A stretch of 64,000 nt of DNA from Pseudomonadota bacterium (GTDB lineage Bacteria > Pseudomonadota > Alphaproteobacteria > Rhodobacterales > Rhodobacteraceae). Positions 41,106 to 48,519 of this stretch are shown here, piece by piece. The notes beneath the pieces were generated by a model. That model worked only from the letters and a program-made list of their open reading frames with translations, did not search any database and had not been told where the DNA came from. Position 1 is the stretch's first letter. Each line of letters begins with the position of its first letter. The position numbers and the translations under genes are program-made. The stretch is from the NCBI GenBank assembly GCA_963205235.1, contig CAUJIP010000005.1, forward strand, positions 1 to 64,000. Direction: 5' to 3'.

Positions 41106-42063
41106 CACCGCGATCCGCCTGGAGGGCCCGACGATGGGCACCCGCTGGTCGGTTCTGATCGACGATCCGTCCGTCGATGCCGATCGGAAGTCCCGCCTTC
41201 AGGCCGTCGTCGATCAGGTCGATGCCCAGATGTCGACATGGAAGCCCGACAGCGACCTGATGCGCCTGAATACGGCCCCGCTGGACGCCTGGGTCACGCT
41301 GCCCGACGACCTTTTGACTGTGCTGTCGGCGGGCCTTGCGATCAGCCGCCAGACCGACGGCGCGTTCGAGATGAACATTGGCAACGCCGTCCGCGCCTGG
41401 GGCTTCGGGCCGGACGGCATCAGCCTCGACGCGATCAAGGCGGCAAGTGCCGAAAGGCGGGTTCCGGCGACCGACGCGCTGGAACTGGACATCGCCAACA
41501 AACGGGCCCGCAAATCCGCTGCCCTTTCGCTGGACCTGTCCGGCATCGCCAAGGGCTATGGTGTGGACCGCCTGGCCGAAACCGCGAAACAGCTGGGACT
41601 TGGCTCGACGCTTTGCACGATAGACGGCGAAGTGCGGGCCACGGGCCATCGGCTGGACGGTCGGCCCTGGTCCGTCGCGGTCGAAGCGCCCGACGCGGAG
41701 GCCGTCGCCCGGCATTCCCTCTTGGCGCTTGAAGATATGGCCGTCGCCACGTCAGGCGACTATCGCCACTTTGTCACGGTTGGCAAAACGCGCCTGTCCC
41801 ACACGATGGACCCGCGGCGCGGCGCGCCATTGGTGGCGGCACCGGCGTCGGTCAGTGTACTGTCCCCCGCCTGCATGTTGGCGGACGCAATGGCCACGGC
41901 ACTGATGGTCATGGGGGAAGAGCGGGGACTGGTGTTTGCGCAGGCCCACAAGATCAGCGCTCTATTCTTGCAGCGATCTTCTAAAGGAATGATCGCCAAC
42001 GGCACCGGAGCCTTCGCCACAGCTGACGAAGAAGAATCGGTATCCGACTCGCCCGGATTGTGA
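41086..42063 (+). CDS. apbE: FAD:protein FMN transferase
   Basis: 325 residues. AGGAGG at 41075-41080 places the start at ATG 41086, overlapping the upstream stop by 20 bp. Family features are PTMGTRWSV, a DAQMSTWKPDSDLMRLN block, DLSGIAKGYGVD, GE in TIDGEVRATG, and DPRRGAPL with the later DAMATALMVMG. ApbE attaches FMN to Thr in periplasmic or membrane proteins. No obvious signal peptide is seen, so the export route or topology is unclear. Confidence 0.92.
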   Translation: MPKTSTDTAIRLEGPTMGTRWSVLIDDPSVDADRKSRLQAVVDQVDAQMSTWKPDSDLMRLNTAPLDAWVTLPDDLLTVLSAGLAISRQTDGAFEMNIGNAVRAWGFGPDGISLDAIKAASAERRVPATDALELDIANKRARKSAALSLDLSGIAKGYGVDRLAETAKQLGLGSTLCTIDGEVRATGHRLDGRPWSVAVEAPDAEAVARHSLLALEDMAVATSGDYRHFVTVGKTRLSHTMDPRRGAPLVAAPASVSVLSPACMLADAMATALMVMGEERGLVFAQAHKISALFLQRSSKGMIANGTGAFATADEEESVSDSPGL

Positions 42064-42240
42064 AGATCTCGGCCCCATCAAACTTTTTGAGGACCGGACC
42101 AAAGCGATCTGATGGCATCGGTGTCTGGTCCTGATGCCCGCCTGCCTCGCGCAGCGACCTTGTCCATGGATAAGCCCGTGATCCGATCTGCGGCCCTCCA
42201 GCTGGCTTTTGTCCACGAAACTGTCGCTTGCCGTAGCCCA

Positions 42241-42278
42241 CAAAAGCAAAGGGCCCAGGCAAATATGCCTAAGCCCTT
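42241..42278 (-). terminator. terminator of tRNA-Arg
   Basis: On the minus strand AAGGGC-TT-AGGC pairs with GCCT-GG-GCCCTT around a six-base loop, followed by TTTGCTTTTG. It lies immediately downstream of the tRNA 3' end. Confidence 0.85.
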
Positions 42279-42286
42279 GAATTTCG

Positions 42287-42363
42287 TGGCGGACCCGGAG
42301 CGATTCGAACGCCCGACCCTCAGATTCGTAGTCTGATGCTCTATCCAGCTGAGCTACGGGTCC
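42287..42363 (-). tRNA. tRNA-Arg (anticodon ACG)
   Basis: 77 nt including an encoded CCA. The acceptor stem GGACCCG/CGGGTCC, the D arm GCTC…GAGC, the anticodon stem TCAGA/TCTGA with loop CTACGAA, and TTCGAAT in the T loop are all complete. Anticodon ACG (A34 probably deaminated to inosine) reads CGU, CGC and CGA. Confidence 0.97.
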
Positions 42364-42412
42364 GCAATGACCGGCGATGTAACCTTGCGCGCGGGGCAAT
42401 GCAAGGGGCAAA

Positions 42413-43819
42413 TCACCCGTCGGGCTGGGCAATATCCTTTGGCAAATGCAGGACGAACTCGGTCCCATCCGCATCGCTGCGCACCAGATCAAGCCTGCCG
42501 CCATGGCCGCGCACAAGTTCGGCGGCGATGGTCAGGCCAAGGCCGGTTCCGCCCTTGCGCGCCCCGCCCTGAAACGCGGCAAACAGGTTCTCGCGCGCTT
42601 TGGGCGGCAGGCCGGGGCCGGTGTCGCCAACCCGGATCCACCAGTCGCGATCCTCCTCGCCAGCGGACAGTTCGATAGTGCCGCCCGCTCCGGTCGCCTC
42701 GATGGCCTGTCGCGCGTTCCGCACCAGGTTCGACAGGATCCGGTAAAGCTGTTCCCCATCTGCGCGAACGGTCAGCCCCGGCGGGATGTCGATCAGGCAG
42801 GTGATCGGCGTTTCGGCCCCGATGCCTTCGCTTTCGGCGACTTCGCTGGCCAGATTGGCAAGGTTCAGGCGGCGAAGTTGCGGCGGGGGCTCCTCGGCCT
42901 TGCCGAAGGCCAGCGTCGCCTCGCACAGGCTGACCGCCCGACTGATCGAGTTCACCAGCTTTGGCACCGTCCTTGACACGGCAGGGTCGGCGCTGGCCTC
43001 GATCCGGTCGGCAAAAAGCTGGGCTGAGGTCAGGATGTTGCGCAGATCGTGACTGATCTTCGCCACTGCCCCGCCAAGCTGTGCCAGCCGCTCTTTCTGC
43101 CGCAGGGCGCCGGTCAATTGGGTCTGCATCGATTTCAACGCATCCTCGGCCAGCCGCAGTTCGACCACATCGGCATTGGGCTCGATCACCCGGCGCGCAT
43201 CCTCTGGCGCTTCGGCATAGGTCTGCATGTGGCGAACGACCCGGCGAATCGGCAAGACCAGCAGGCGGCGCACCGCAAGGAACAGAAGGAACGCCGTCAC
43301 CGCCGAAATCAGCGCCGACAACAGCAGGATTCGCAGCCCGTAATCGACCATCGCATCGCGAAGCGGTCGGGTCTCCATCGTGACTTCGATCAGGGTGCCC
43401 GCATCCTGCACCGGATAGCCGATCACCCGGATGATCCGGTTCTGCGAATCAAGCAGGCAGGAAAAGGCGTCGCGGATCAGCTCCCACGGGCCGGCCATGC
43501 GCAGGTCATAGGTTTCGTGAATGGCATCGGGCAGCGGCGACGACAGGACCAACTGCCGCACTTCATTTCGGCGCAGGACGACGTTGAACACCTCGGCGTT
43601 CTTCAGAAGCTCGGCCTCCAGCTCGGGCATGATCATGTCTTCGGTGGCAAGCTGGGTCAGCGCCGCGATCTGCGCCTGCTTCAGCCGCGTCAGCATGAAA
43701 TCGGCCCGGAACCGCGCGATGGACGGCACAAAGATCAGGATTTCGGCCAGCATCACGAAGACGACGGTCAGGATCAGGAACCGGCCGGAAAGCGTATTCA
43801 GAAAGCCCCGCCGCATCAC
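42413..43819 (-). CDS. orphan sensor histidine kinase
   Basis: 468 residues. Helices at about 12-33 and 164-184 enclose a periplasmic domain of about 130 residues with no recognised fold. HAMP-like sequence follows; H257 is in AKISHDLRNILTSAQL, a HisKA variant seen in DctB-like or NtrB-like kinases, and the ATPase domain shows NLVRNARQAI, DTGPGLP and GGTGLGLTIAAELV. No response regulator gene is adjacent, so its partner is elsewhere. Confidence 0.9.
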   Translation of the reverse strand: MMRRGFLNTLSGRFLILTVVFVMLAEILIFVPSIARFRADFMLTRLKQAQIAALTQLATEDMIMPELEAELLKNAEVFNVVLRRNEVRQLVLSSPLPDAIHETYDLRMAGPWELIRDAFSCLLDSQNRIIRVIGYPVQDAGTLIEVTMETRPLRDAMVDYGLRILLLSALISAVTAFLLFLAVRRLLVLPIRRVVRHMQTYAEAPEDARRVIEPNADVVELRLAEDALKSMQTQLTGALRQKERLAQLGGAVAKISHDLRNILTSAQLFADRIEASADPAVSRTVPKLVNSISRAVSLCEATLAFGKAEEPPPQLRRLNLANLASEVAESEGIGAETPITCLIDIPPGLTVRADGEQLYRILSNLVRNARQAIEATGAGGTIELSAGEEDRDWWIRVGDTGPGLPPKARENLFAAFQGGARKGGTGLGLTIAAELVRGHGGRLDLVRSDADGTEFVLHLPKDIAQPDG

Positions 43820-43843
43820 CCGGAAAACCCTTTCATGGCCCGA

Positions 43844-45253
43844 TCACGGGATCAGGCGCTGTACCAGCCGAACAACCCGCTTCAGCACAGGACTAGCAAA
43901 GAGTTTCGGGGAAAAATAGGCACCCGCTGCGCGTTTCGAAATCTCGCCCAGCGTCGGATAGGGCAGCACGGTCCCTGCAATCGCGGAAAGCTTCAACCGG
44001 GCGGAAATCGCCAGCGACCATAAGCCGATCAACTCTCCTGCCTGCGGGCCAAGGATTGAAACACCCACCGGGCGGCCCTTGACCACCATCAGCTTGATCA
44101 TTCCCTTGGTCTTGCCCTCGGCCTGGGCCCGGTCGTTATGCGCAAAATCGATTCCATGCACGCTCAGGGCGGCACCATGCCTTGCCCGAGCCTCAACTTC
44201 GCCAAGCCCCACATGGGCCAGTTCCGGTTCGGTATAAGTCACGCGGGGAATGGCGTCGCTGCGCGCGCGGGCCGGAAGGCCCAGCACCGCCTGCCGGATG
44301 ATGATCCCCGCATGCCAGCCCGCGACATGGGTGAACTGCAAGCCGCCCGCAGCATCGCCCACGGCATAGACCCGCCGGTTCGTGCTGCGCAGCCGGTCAT
44401 TGACCGTGACACCCTTCGCCGTGAATGCCACCCCAGCCTTGTCCAGCCCCATCCCTTCCAGCGAGACCTTGCGGCCCACCGCCATCAGAAGATGCGTCCC
44501 TTTCACCAGCGTTCCATCGCCCAGCGTCACCTCGACCGCGCCTTCTGTCCCGGTCAGACGCACCACGGGCTGTCCTTCCAGAATGCGGATGCCTTCGGAT
44601 TGCAGGTGCCCGACCAAAAGGGCGGCAAGATCGGGGTCTTCGCGGCCTAGGGCACGACCAGCTTCGATCACCGTGACCTCGGACCCAAGCCGTCGATGCG
44701 CCTGCGCCAGTTCCATACCAATCGGCCCGCCGCCGATGACCAGCAGATGATCCGGGCGCTGCCGAAGGGTAAAGATCGTCTCGTTGGTCAAGAACGGCGT
44801 TGTCTCCACCCCCATGATCTGCGGCACAAAGGGGCGCGATCCGGTGGCGATCACGAACCGCCGCGCGCGGATCACCTGCCCCCCGGCCTCTACCTCACGC
44901 GGCGAAGTGAAGCGTGCAAAGGCCCGGATCACCGTGCACCCCAGCCCCTCGAACCGTTCTTGGCTGTCGACCGGGGCGATTTCGGCGATGACGGCGGCGA
45001 CGTGATCCTTGACGGCGGCGTAGTCGATCTTCGGCTCAACCGAGGCGATCCCGGCAAACCCCCGCCGCTGCGCCTCGGCGGCCTTGGCAGCAGCGATCAG
45101 CGCCTTCGACGGAACGCAGCCCGTGTTCAGGCAATCGCCCCCCATCTCGCCCGCTTCGATCAGCACGACCCGCGCGCCCATCTGGACGGCCCCGGCGGCA
45201 ACTGACAGGCCCCCGGACCCGGCCCCGATCACGCAGATATCGGTCTGGATCAT
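43844..45253 (-). CDS. pyridine nucleotide-disulfide oxidoreductase, mercuric reductase-like
   Basis: 469 residues. The FAD site GAGSGGLSVAAG, the redox disulfide GGDCLNTGCVPSK (C41, C46), the NAD(P) site VIGGGPIGMELAQ and the second FAD motif RVYAVGDAAGG are present. The C-terminus carries YPTLGEISKRAA in place of the HPT active-site segment of lipoamide dehydrogenase and lacks the metal-binding Cys pair of MerA. It starts just downstream of a TVP38 gene, a pairing common in bacteria. Physiological substrate unknown. Confidence 0.88.
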   Translation of the reverse strand: MIQTDICVIGAGSGGLSVAAGAVQMGARVVLIEAGEMGGDCLNTGCVPSKALIAAAKAAEAQRRGFAGIASVEPKIDYAAVKDHVAAVIAEIAPVDSQERFEGLGCTVIRAFARFTSPREVEAGGQVIRARRFVIATGSRPFVPQIMGVETTPFLTNETIFTLRQRPDHLLVIGGGPIGMELAQAHRRLGSEVTVIEAGRALGREDPDLAALLVGHLQSEGIRILEGQPVVRLTGTEGAVEVTLGDGTLVKGTHLLMAVGRKVSLEGMGLDKAGVAFTAKGVTVNDRLRSTNRRVYAVGDAAGGLQFTHVAGWHAGIIIRQAVLGLPARARSDAIPRVTYTEPELAHVGLGEVEARARHGAALSVHGIDFAHNDRAQAEGKTKGMIKLMVVKGRPVGVSILGPQAGELIGLWSLAISARLKLSAIAGTVLPYPTLGEISKRAAGAYFSPKLFASPVLKRVVRLVQRLIP

Positions 45254-45254
45254 G

Positions 45255-46010
45255 TCACGCCTCTTTCCGAACGGCTTTCAGAACCATCGGCAAAGCGGCA
45301 ATCAGCGCAAGCCCAAGGATCGGGATCATGATCTGCGGTTCAAGCAAAAGACCAAAGTCCGGGCGCTCGCCCCGGGCGAAGACCTCACCCAGACCGGCAC
45401 CGACAGCGGTAAAGACCAAGGTGGCCGGAAAAATTCCCAAGAATGTCGTCACGGCAAACCGCCAAAGGCTGGTGCCAATCGCCGCGGGCAAAAGGTTCGC
45501 CAGAAAGAAGGGAATTACCGGCAACAAACGCATCAGGAACAGGACCGACCATTCATTTCTGACAAGCCCCGCCCGCAGCCGCGCCACGGCGCCACCCCCC
45601 TTGGCCATCCGGTCCGAAAGCGCCGTTCCAAACCCGGCCCTGGCCGCCATGAACACCACAATCGCCCCGGTTCCGGCACTGGCCACGTTGTAAAAGACGC
45701 CGGGAAAGACCCCGAACAGATATCCGCCTGCCAAAGTGGCCACCGTCGCGCCCGGAAGGCTTAGCCCGACGATCGCCACATAGACCAGGATGAACCCCAG
45801 CACGGTCACAAGGTAATGCGCATCGCGAAAGCCAAGCAGATCGGCCTGGTGCCGGGCCAGCGCATCGAAATCAAGCTGATCGCGCAACAGAACCGCGCCA
45901 AGAACCGCTGTCGACAGAATCGCCAGAATCGGCAGACGGCGAAGCCATGTACGTTCTGCGCCCGGCGCAGGGGCGGGATCGACGTCTGACTGTGCGGGCT
46001 TGCCTTGCAT
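45255..46010 (-). CDS. TVP38/TMEM64 family membrane protein
   Basis: 251 residues, about six helices. The SNARE-associated (DedA/VTT superfamily) core is visible: GLSLPGATVATLAGGYLFGVFPGVFYNVASAGTGAIVVFMAAR, then LFLMRLLPVIPFFLANLLPAAIG. VTT-domain proteins are linked to lipid scrambling and transport. It is co-transcribed with the flavin disulfide oxidoreductase, with a single base between them. Confidence 0.88.
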   Translation of the reverse strand: MQGKPAQSDVDPAPAPGAERTWLRRLPILAILSTAVLGAVLLRDQLDFDALARHQADLLGFRDAHYLVTVLGFILVYVAIVGLSLPGATVATLAGGYLFGVFPGVFYNVASAGTGAIVVFMAARAGFGTALSDRMAKGGGAVARLRAGLVRNEWSVLFLMRLLPVIPFFLANLLPAAIGTSLWRFAVTTFLGIFPATLVFTAVGAGLGEVFARGERPDFGLLLEPQIMIPILGLALIAALPMVLKAVRKEA

Positions 46011-46163
46011 AGGGGCTGATCATGACGCAGGAAGCGGACCTTGGACAGGGTATTGACTGGCCTCTTCACGCCGCATTGATCATGTTAGGGGCTTCTGCGA
46101 GCACGCTGAAACATTTGCCGGCGTGGCATGGGGAAATGTTGCAGGAAAAACGCTCGGCCCGCG

Positions 46164-46192
46164 TTGACTTGGGCGTGAAGCACCCGTAAAGA
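46164..46192 (+). promoter_or_regulatory. sigma70-type promoter of rpmH
   Basis: TTGACT (46164-46169) and TAAAGA (46187-46192) are separated by 17 bp and lie about 60 bp before rpmH. This gives a near-consensus housekeeping promoter for rpmH-rnpA-yidD. Confidence 0.7.
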
Positions 46193-46254
46193 CCGGGCTT
46201 CAAGAATGACCCCTCGAATCCTTATCGGTTCGAGACGCCTGATGGAGAGCCGCG

Positions 46255-46389
46255 ATGAAGCGCACCTTTCAACCGTCGAACCTGGTTCGCAAGCGTCGGC
46301 ACGGCTTCCGTGCCCGTATGGCCACCAAGAACGGCCGCCTTGTTCTGGCTGCGCGCCGGGCCAAGGGACGTCACAAGCTGACGGCCTGA
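46255..46389 (+). CDS. rpmH: 50S ribosomal protein L34
   Basis: 44 residues, [20 protein letters not shown] onward to a KGRHKLTA end, the standard L34. GGAGAGC lies upstream. Followed by rnpA and yidD as in most bacteria. Confidence 0.98.
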   Translation: MKRTFQPSNLVRKRRHGFRARMATKNGRLVLAARRAKGRHKLTA

Positions 46390-46393
46390 TCCT

Positions 46394-46409
46394 TTCCCCT
46401 GTTGGGGAA
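46394..46409 (+). terminator. weak hairpin between rpmH and rnpA
   Basis: A TTCCCC/GGGGAA stem with a TGTT loop lies 5 bases after the rpmH stop, with no T tract. It may partly attenuate so that L34 exceeds RnpA, or it may mark RNA processing. Confidence 0.45.
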
Positions 46410-46423
46410 GATGAGGTGACGAT

Positions 46424-46828
46424 ATGACACCGCCGGAAAGCCAGGGCCAAGGCAGCAGTGCCGAACCGCCCGCGCTCCCGGCGGTTTCGTTTTGCGTGCT
46501 GGCCAAGCGTGCCGATTTCCTGAAGGCAGCTTCCGCCCGGCGGCAGGGGGTTGGTGGCTTGTTGTTGCAGGCGCGCGACCGGGCCGATGGCTCATCCCAG
46601 GTTCGGATCGGGTTTACCGCCTCGAAAAAGATCGGCAACGCAGTCCTGCGCAACCGCGCCAAGCGCCGCTTGCGCGCCCTTGCGCGTGAGGTTCTGCATC
46701 CCGTCGCCCGTCCCGGTTGGGACTATGTGCTGGTCGCCCGCCCCAATGAAACCGTCACCCGCAGCTATGCCGATCTTCAGGCCGATCTGGCCGAGGCGCT
46801 GCGTTCGGTCCATCGGTTGCGGACATGA
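46424..46828 (+). CDS. rnpA: ribonuclease P protein component
   Basis: 134 residues. The RNA-binding signature RIGFTASKKIGNAVLRNRAKRRLRALAREV is intact. An N-terminal extension of about 20 residues precedes the core. The protein activates RNase P RNA for tRNA 5' processing. It overlaps yidD by 4 bp. Confidence 0.97.
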   Translation: MTPPESQGQGSSAEPPALPAVSFCVLAKRADFLKAASARRQGVGGLLLQARDRADGSSQVRIGFTASKKIGNAVLRNRAKRRLRALAREVLHPVARPGWDYVLVARPNETVTRSYADLQADLAEALRSVHRLRT

Positions 46829-47073
46829 CCCCGCTGGCGCGTCTGTTTGCCCTGCCGGTGCAGACCTATCGGCTGGTGCTGTCGCCCTGGGTCGGACATG
46901 GCTGCCGCTATCAGCCCACCTGTTCCGCCTATGCGCTTGAGGCGCTGGAACGCCACGGCGGGATCAAGGGTGGCTATCTGACCCTGCACCGCATCTGCCG
47001 CTGCCATCCCTGGGGCGGCTCTGGCTATGATCCGGTGCCGGGTGCTGACCCCGACCACGACCAAAGCCGCTGA
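46825..47073 (+). CDS. yidD: membrane protein insertion efficiency factor YidD
   Basis: 82 residues. YRLVLSPWVGHGCRYQPTCSAYALEALERHG is the complete family signature with its Cys pair, and HRICRCHPWGGSGYDPVP follows. It is thought to assist YidC. The usual next gene, yidC, is not downstream here but on the opposite strand 1.4 kb away. Confidence 0.96.
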   Translation: MTPLARLFALPVQTYRLVLSPWVGHGCRYQPTCSAYALEALERHGGIKGGYLTLHRICRCHPWGGSGYDPVPGADPDHDQSR

Positions 47074-47082
47074 CCGCAGGTC

Positions 47083-47126
47083 CAAATCTTTTCGAAAAGA
47101 TTTGCAAAGTCCTTCGAAGGATTTTG
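47083..47126. terminator. paired-hairpin element between yidD and engB
   Basis: Two adjoining palindromes, 47083-47104 (CAAATCTTTTC and its complement) and 47105-47126 (CAAAGTCCTTCGAAGGATTT core), sit between converging genes and are bounded by CC and GG. The T/A-rich flanks could terminate in both directions. The same architecture occurs at 63932-63980. Confidence 0.7.
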
Positions 47127-47128
47127 GC

Positions 47129-47779
47129 CTAGGCCAGCGTTGCGATCAAGGCGCGCAAGGTCTCGATCCCTTCGCCCTTTTCCGAACTGGTGACCACGAT
47201 CTCGGGGTAGGCCGCCGGATGCTTGGCCAGCGCGCCCTTCACCTGTGCGATCACTGCTTCGCGTTCGACCCGGTTGATCTTGTCGACCTTGGTCAGCACC
47301 GCCTGAAAGGTCACGGCGGACCGGTCAAGCAGCGTCAGGATCTCGTCATCCACCGCCTTGATCCCGTGGCGCGCGTCGACCAGAACGAAGGCGCGGCGCA
47401 GGGTTTGGCGTCCAGCCAGGTACTGCTTCAGCAGGGCCTGCCACTTCGCCACGATGGCCACCGGCGCCTCGGCATAGCCATAGCCCGGCAGGTCGACCAT
47501 ATAGCGGCTGTCCCCCAGCGCGAAATAGTTGATCTCTTGCGTCCGACCCGGCGTGTTCGAAGCCCGAGCCAGCGATTTCCGCCCGGTCAGCGCGTTGATC
47601 AGGCTGGACTTGCCAACATTCGACCGCCCGGCAAAGCAGACCTCAATCCGGTCGGCAGGGGGCAGTCCGGGCATCGCCACGACACCTTTCACAAAATCGA
47701 CCGGCCCGGCAAACAGCAGGCGGCCGGCTTCACGAGCCTCGTCCTCGGGTTCCGGCGCCAGTGTGAATTCCATCTTCAT
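47129..47779 (-). CDS. engB: ribosome biogenesis GTPase YsxC/EngB
   Basis: 216 residues. G1 is AGRSNVGKSS, G2 TPGRT, G3 DLPGYGYA, G4 TKVDK and G5 TSSEKG. The ATG at 47779 overlaps the MOSC stop by 4 bp; a second ATG two codons later is possible. The protein is needed for 50S assembly. The gene is last in the minus-strand unit yidC-MOSC-engB. Confidence 0.96.
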   Translation of the reverse strand: MKMEFTLAPEPEDEAREAGRLLFAGPVDFVKGVVAMPGLPPADRIEVCFAGRSNVGKSSLINALTGRKSLARASNTPGRTQEINYFALGDSRYMVDLPGYGYAEAPVAIVAKWQALLKQYLAGRQTLRRAFVLVDARHGIKAVDDEILTLLDRSAVTFQAVLTKVDKINRVEREAVIAQVKGALAKHPAAYPEIVVTSSEKGEGIETLRALIATLA

Positions 47780-48519
47780 GTCAAAGACCACCCATCCCCG
47801 ACGGCGACCTGACCGCCCTCGATCACCCTGGCATAGACACCAAAGTCCTGATGCCCAAATGCCCGCGCCAGACCCTGCAGCGTGTCGGCATCCCGCTCGC
47901 CCGTCTTCGGGTTGGCCATGGTCGCCGTGCAACGCCCGATCCGTTCCTCGATCCGCAGTACCGCGCCGCCGACCCGGATGTCGCGACCGATCCAGTCAAA
48001 CTCGGCAAATGGCTTGGCCCCGGCGATCCACAGGTTGCCCCGGAACCGGTCGGGCGACAGCGCCACACCCATGCTGTCCGACAGGGCCTGCAACGATGTT
48101 TCGGACAGGATCGAAACCGATGGAAAGTCACTGTCGGTCATGCCCCGCCCCGCGCTGACGATCCGCACCGGGCGGGCCCGATCCGCCGAGTTCAGCGGCC
48201 CGACCCAATCCAGAAACCGGGGCAGGTCCGCCGCATCATCGGGGCGAAACGTCAGGCTCCCGCGACCGGGATGCATCAGCGTGACCTCGCCGGTCGCCTC
48301 ATCCAGCCGCGACGAAATCGCCATCAGCGCCGGGGCCTTGGCCGCCCGCGCGAAATTCATGCAGGGGCTCCAGCCGTCATTCAGCTTTGCTGCCTCATGC
48401 GCCACGGCCCAGTGCCGGTCCCAGGGCAGGCAGGCGTCCGGCGAAAGGAAAACGGACGCAAGATCCTCGCGTCCGTGTGCCTTGATCGGATACCGTGTGA
48501 CCTGGGTCAGCCGGTTCAT
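47776..48519 (-). CDS. MOSC domain-containing protein
   Basis: 247 residues. A MOSC N-terminal beta-barrel segment (VTRYPIKAHGRE) leads to the MOSC core with FRGNLWIAG, IGRCTATMANPKTGERD (the conserved Cys that binds molybdenum or sulfur) and FGVYARVIEGG. The family handles sulfur or molybdenum transfer. The ATG overlaps the yidC stop by 4 bp, and a MOSC gene between yidC and engB is usual in this bacterial group. Confidence 0.9.
   Translation of the reverse strand: MNRLTQVTRYPIKAHGREDLASVFLSPDACLPWDRHWAVAHEAAKLNDGWSPCMNFARAAKAPALMAISSRLDEATGEVTLMHPGRGSLTFRPDDAADLPRFLDWVGPLNSADRARPVRIVSAGRGMTDSDFPSVSILSETSLQALSDSMGVALSPDRFRGNLWIAGAKPFAEFDWIGRDIRVGGAVLRIEERIGRCTATMANPKTGERDADTLQGLARAFGHQDFGVYARVIEGGQVAVGDGWSLT

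Noticed and set aside
42287-42363. tRNA-Arg as an integration site for a genomic island
   Set aside because: No integrase, no direct repeat of the tRNA 3' end and ordinary gene content on both sides.
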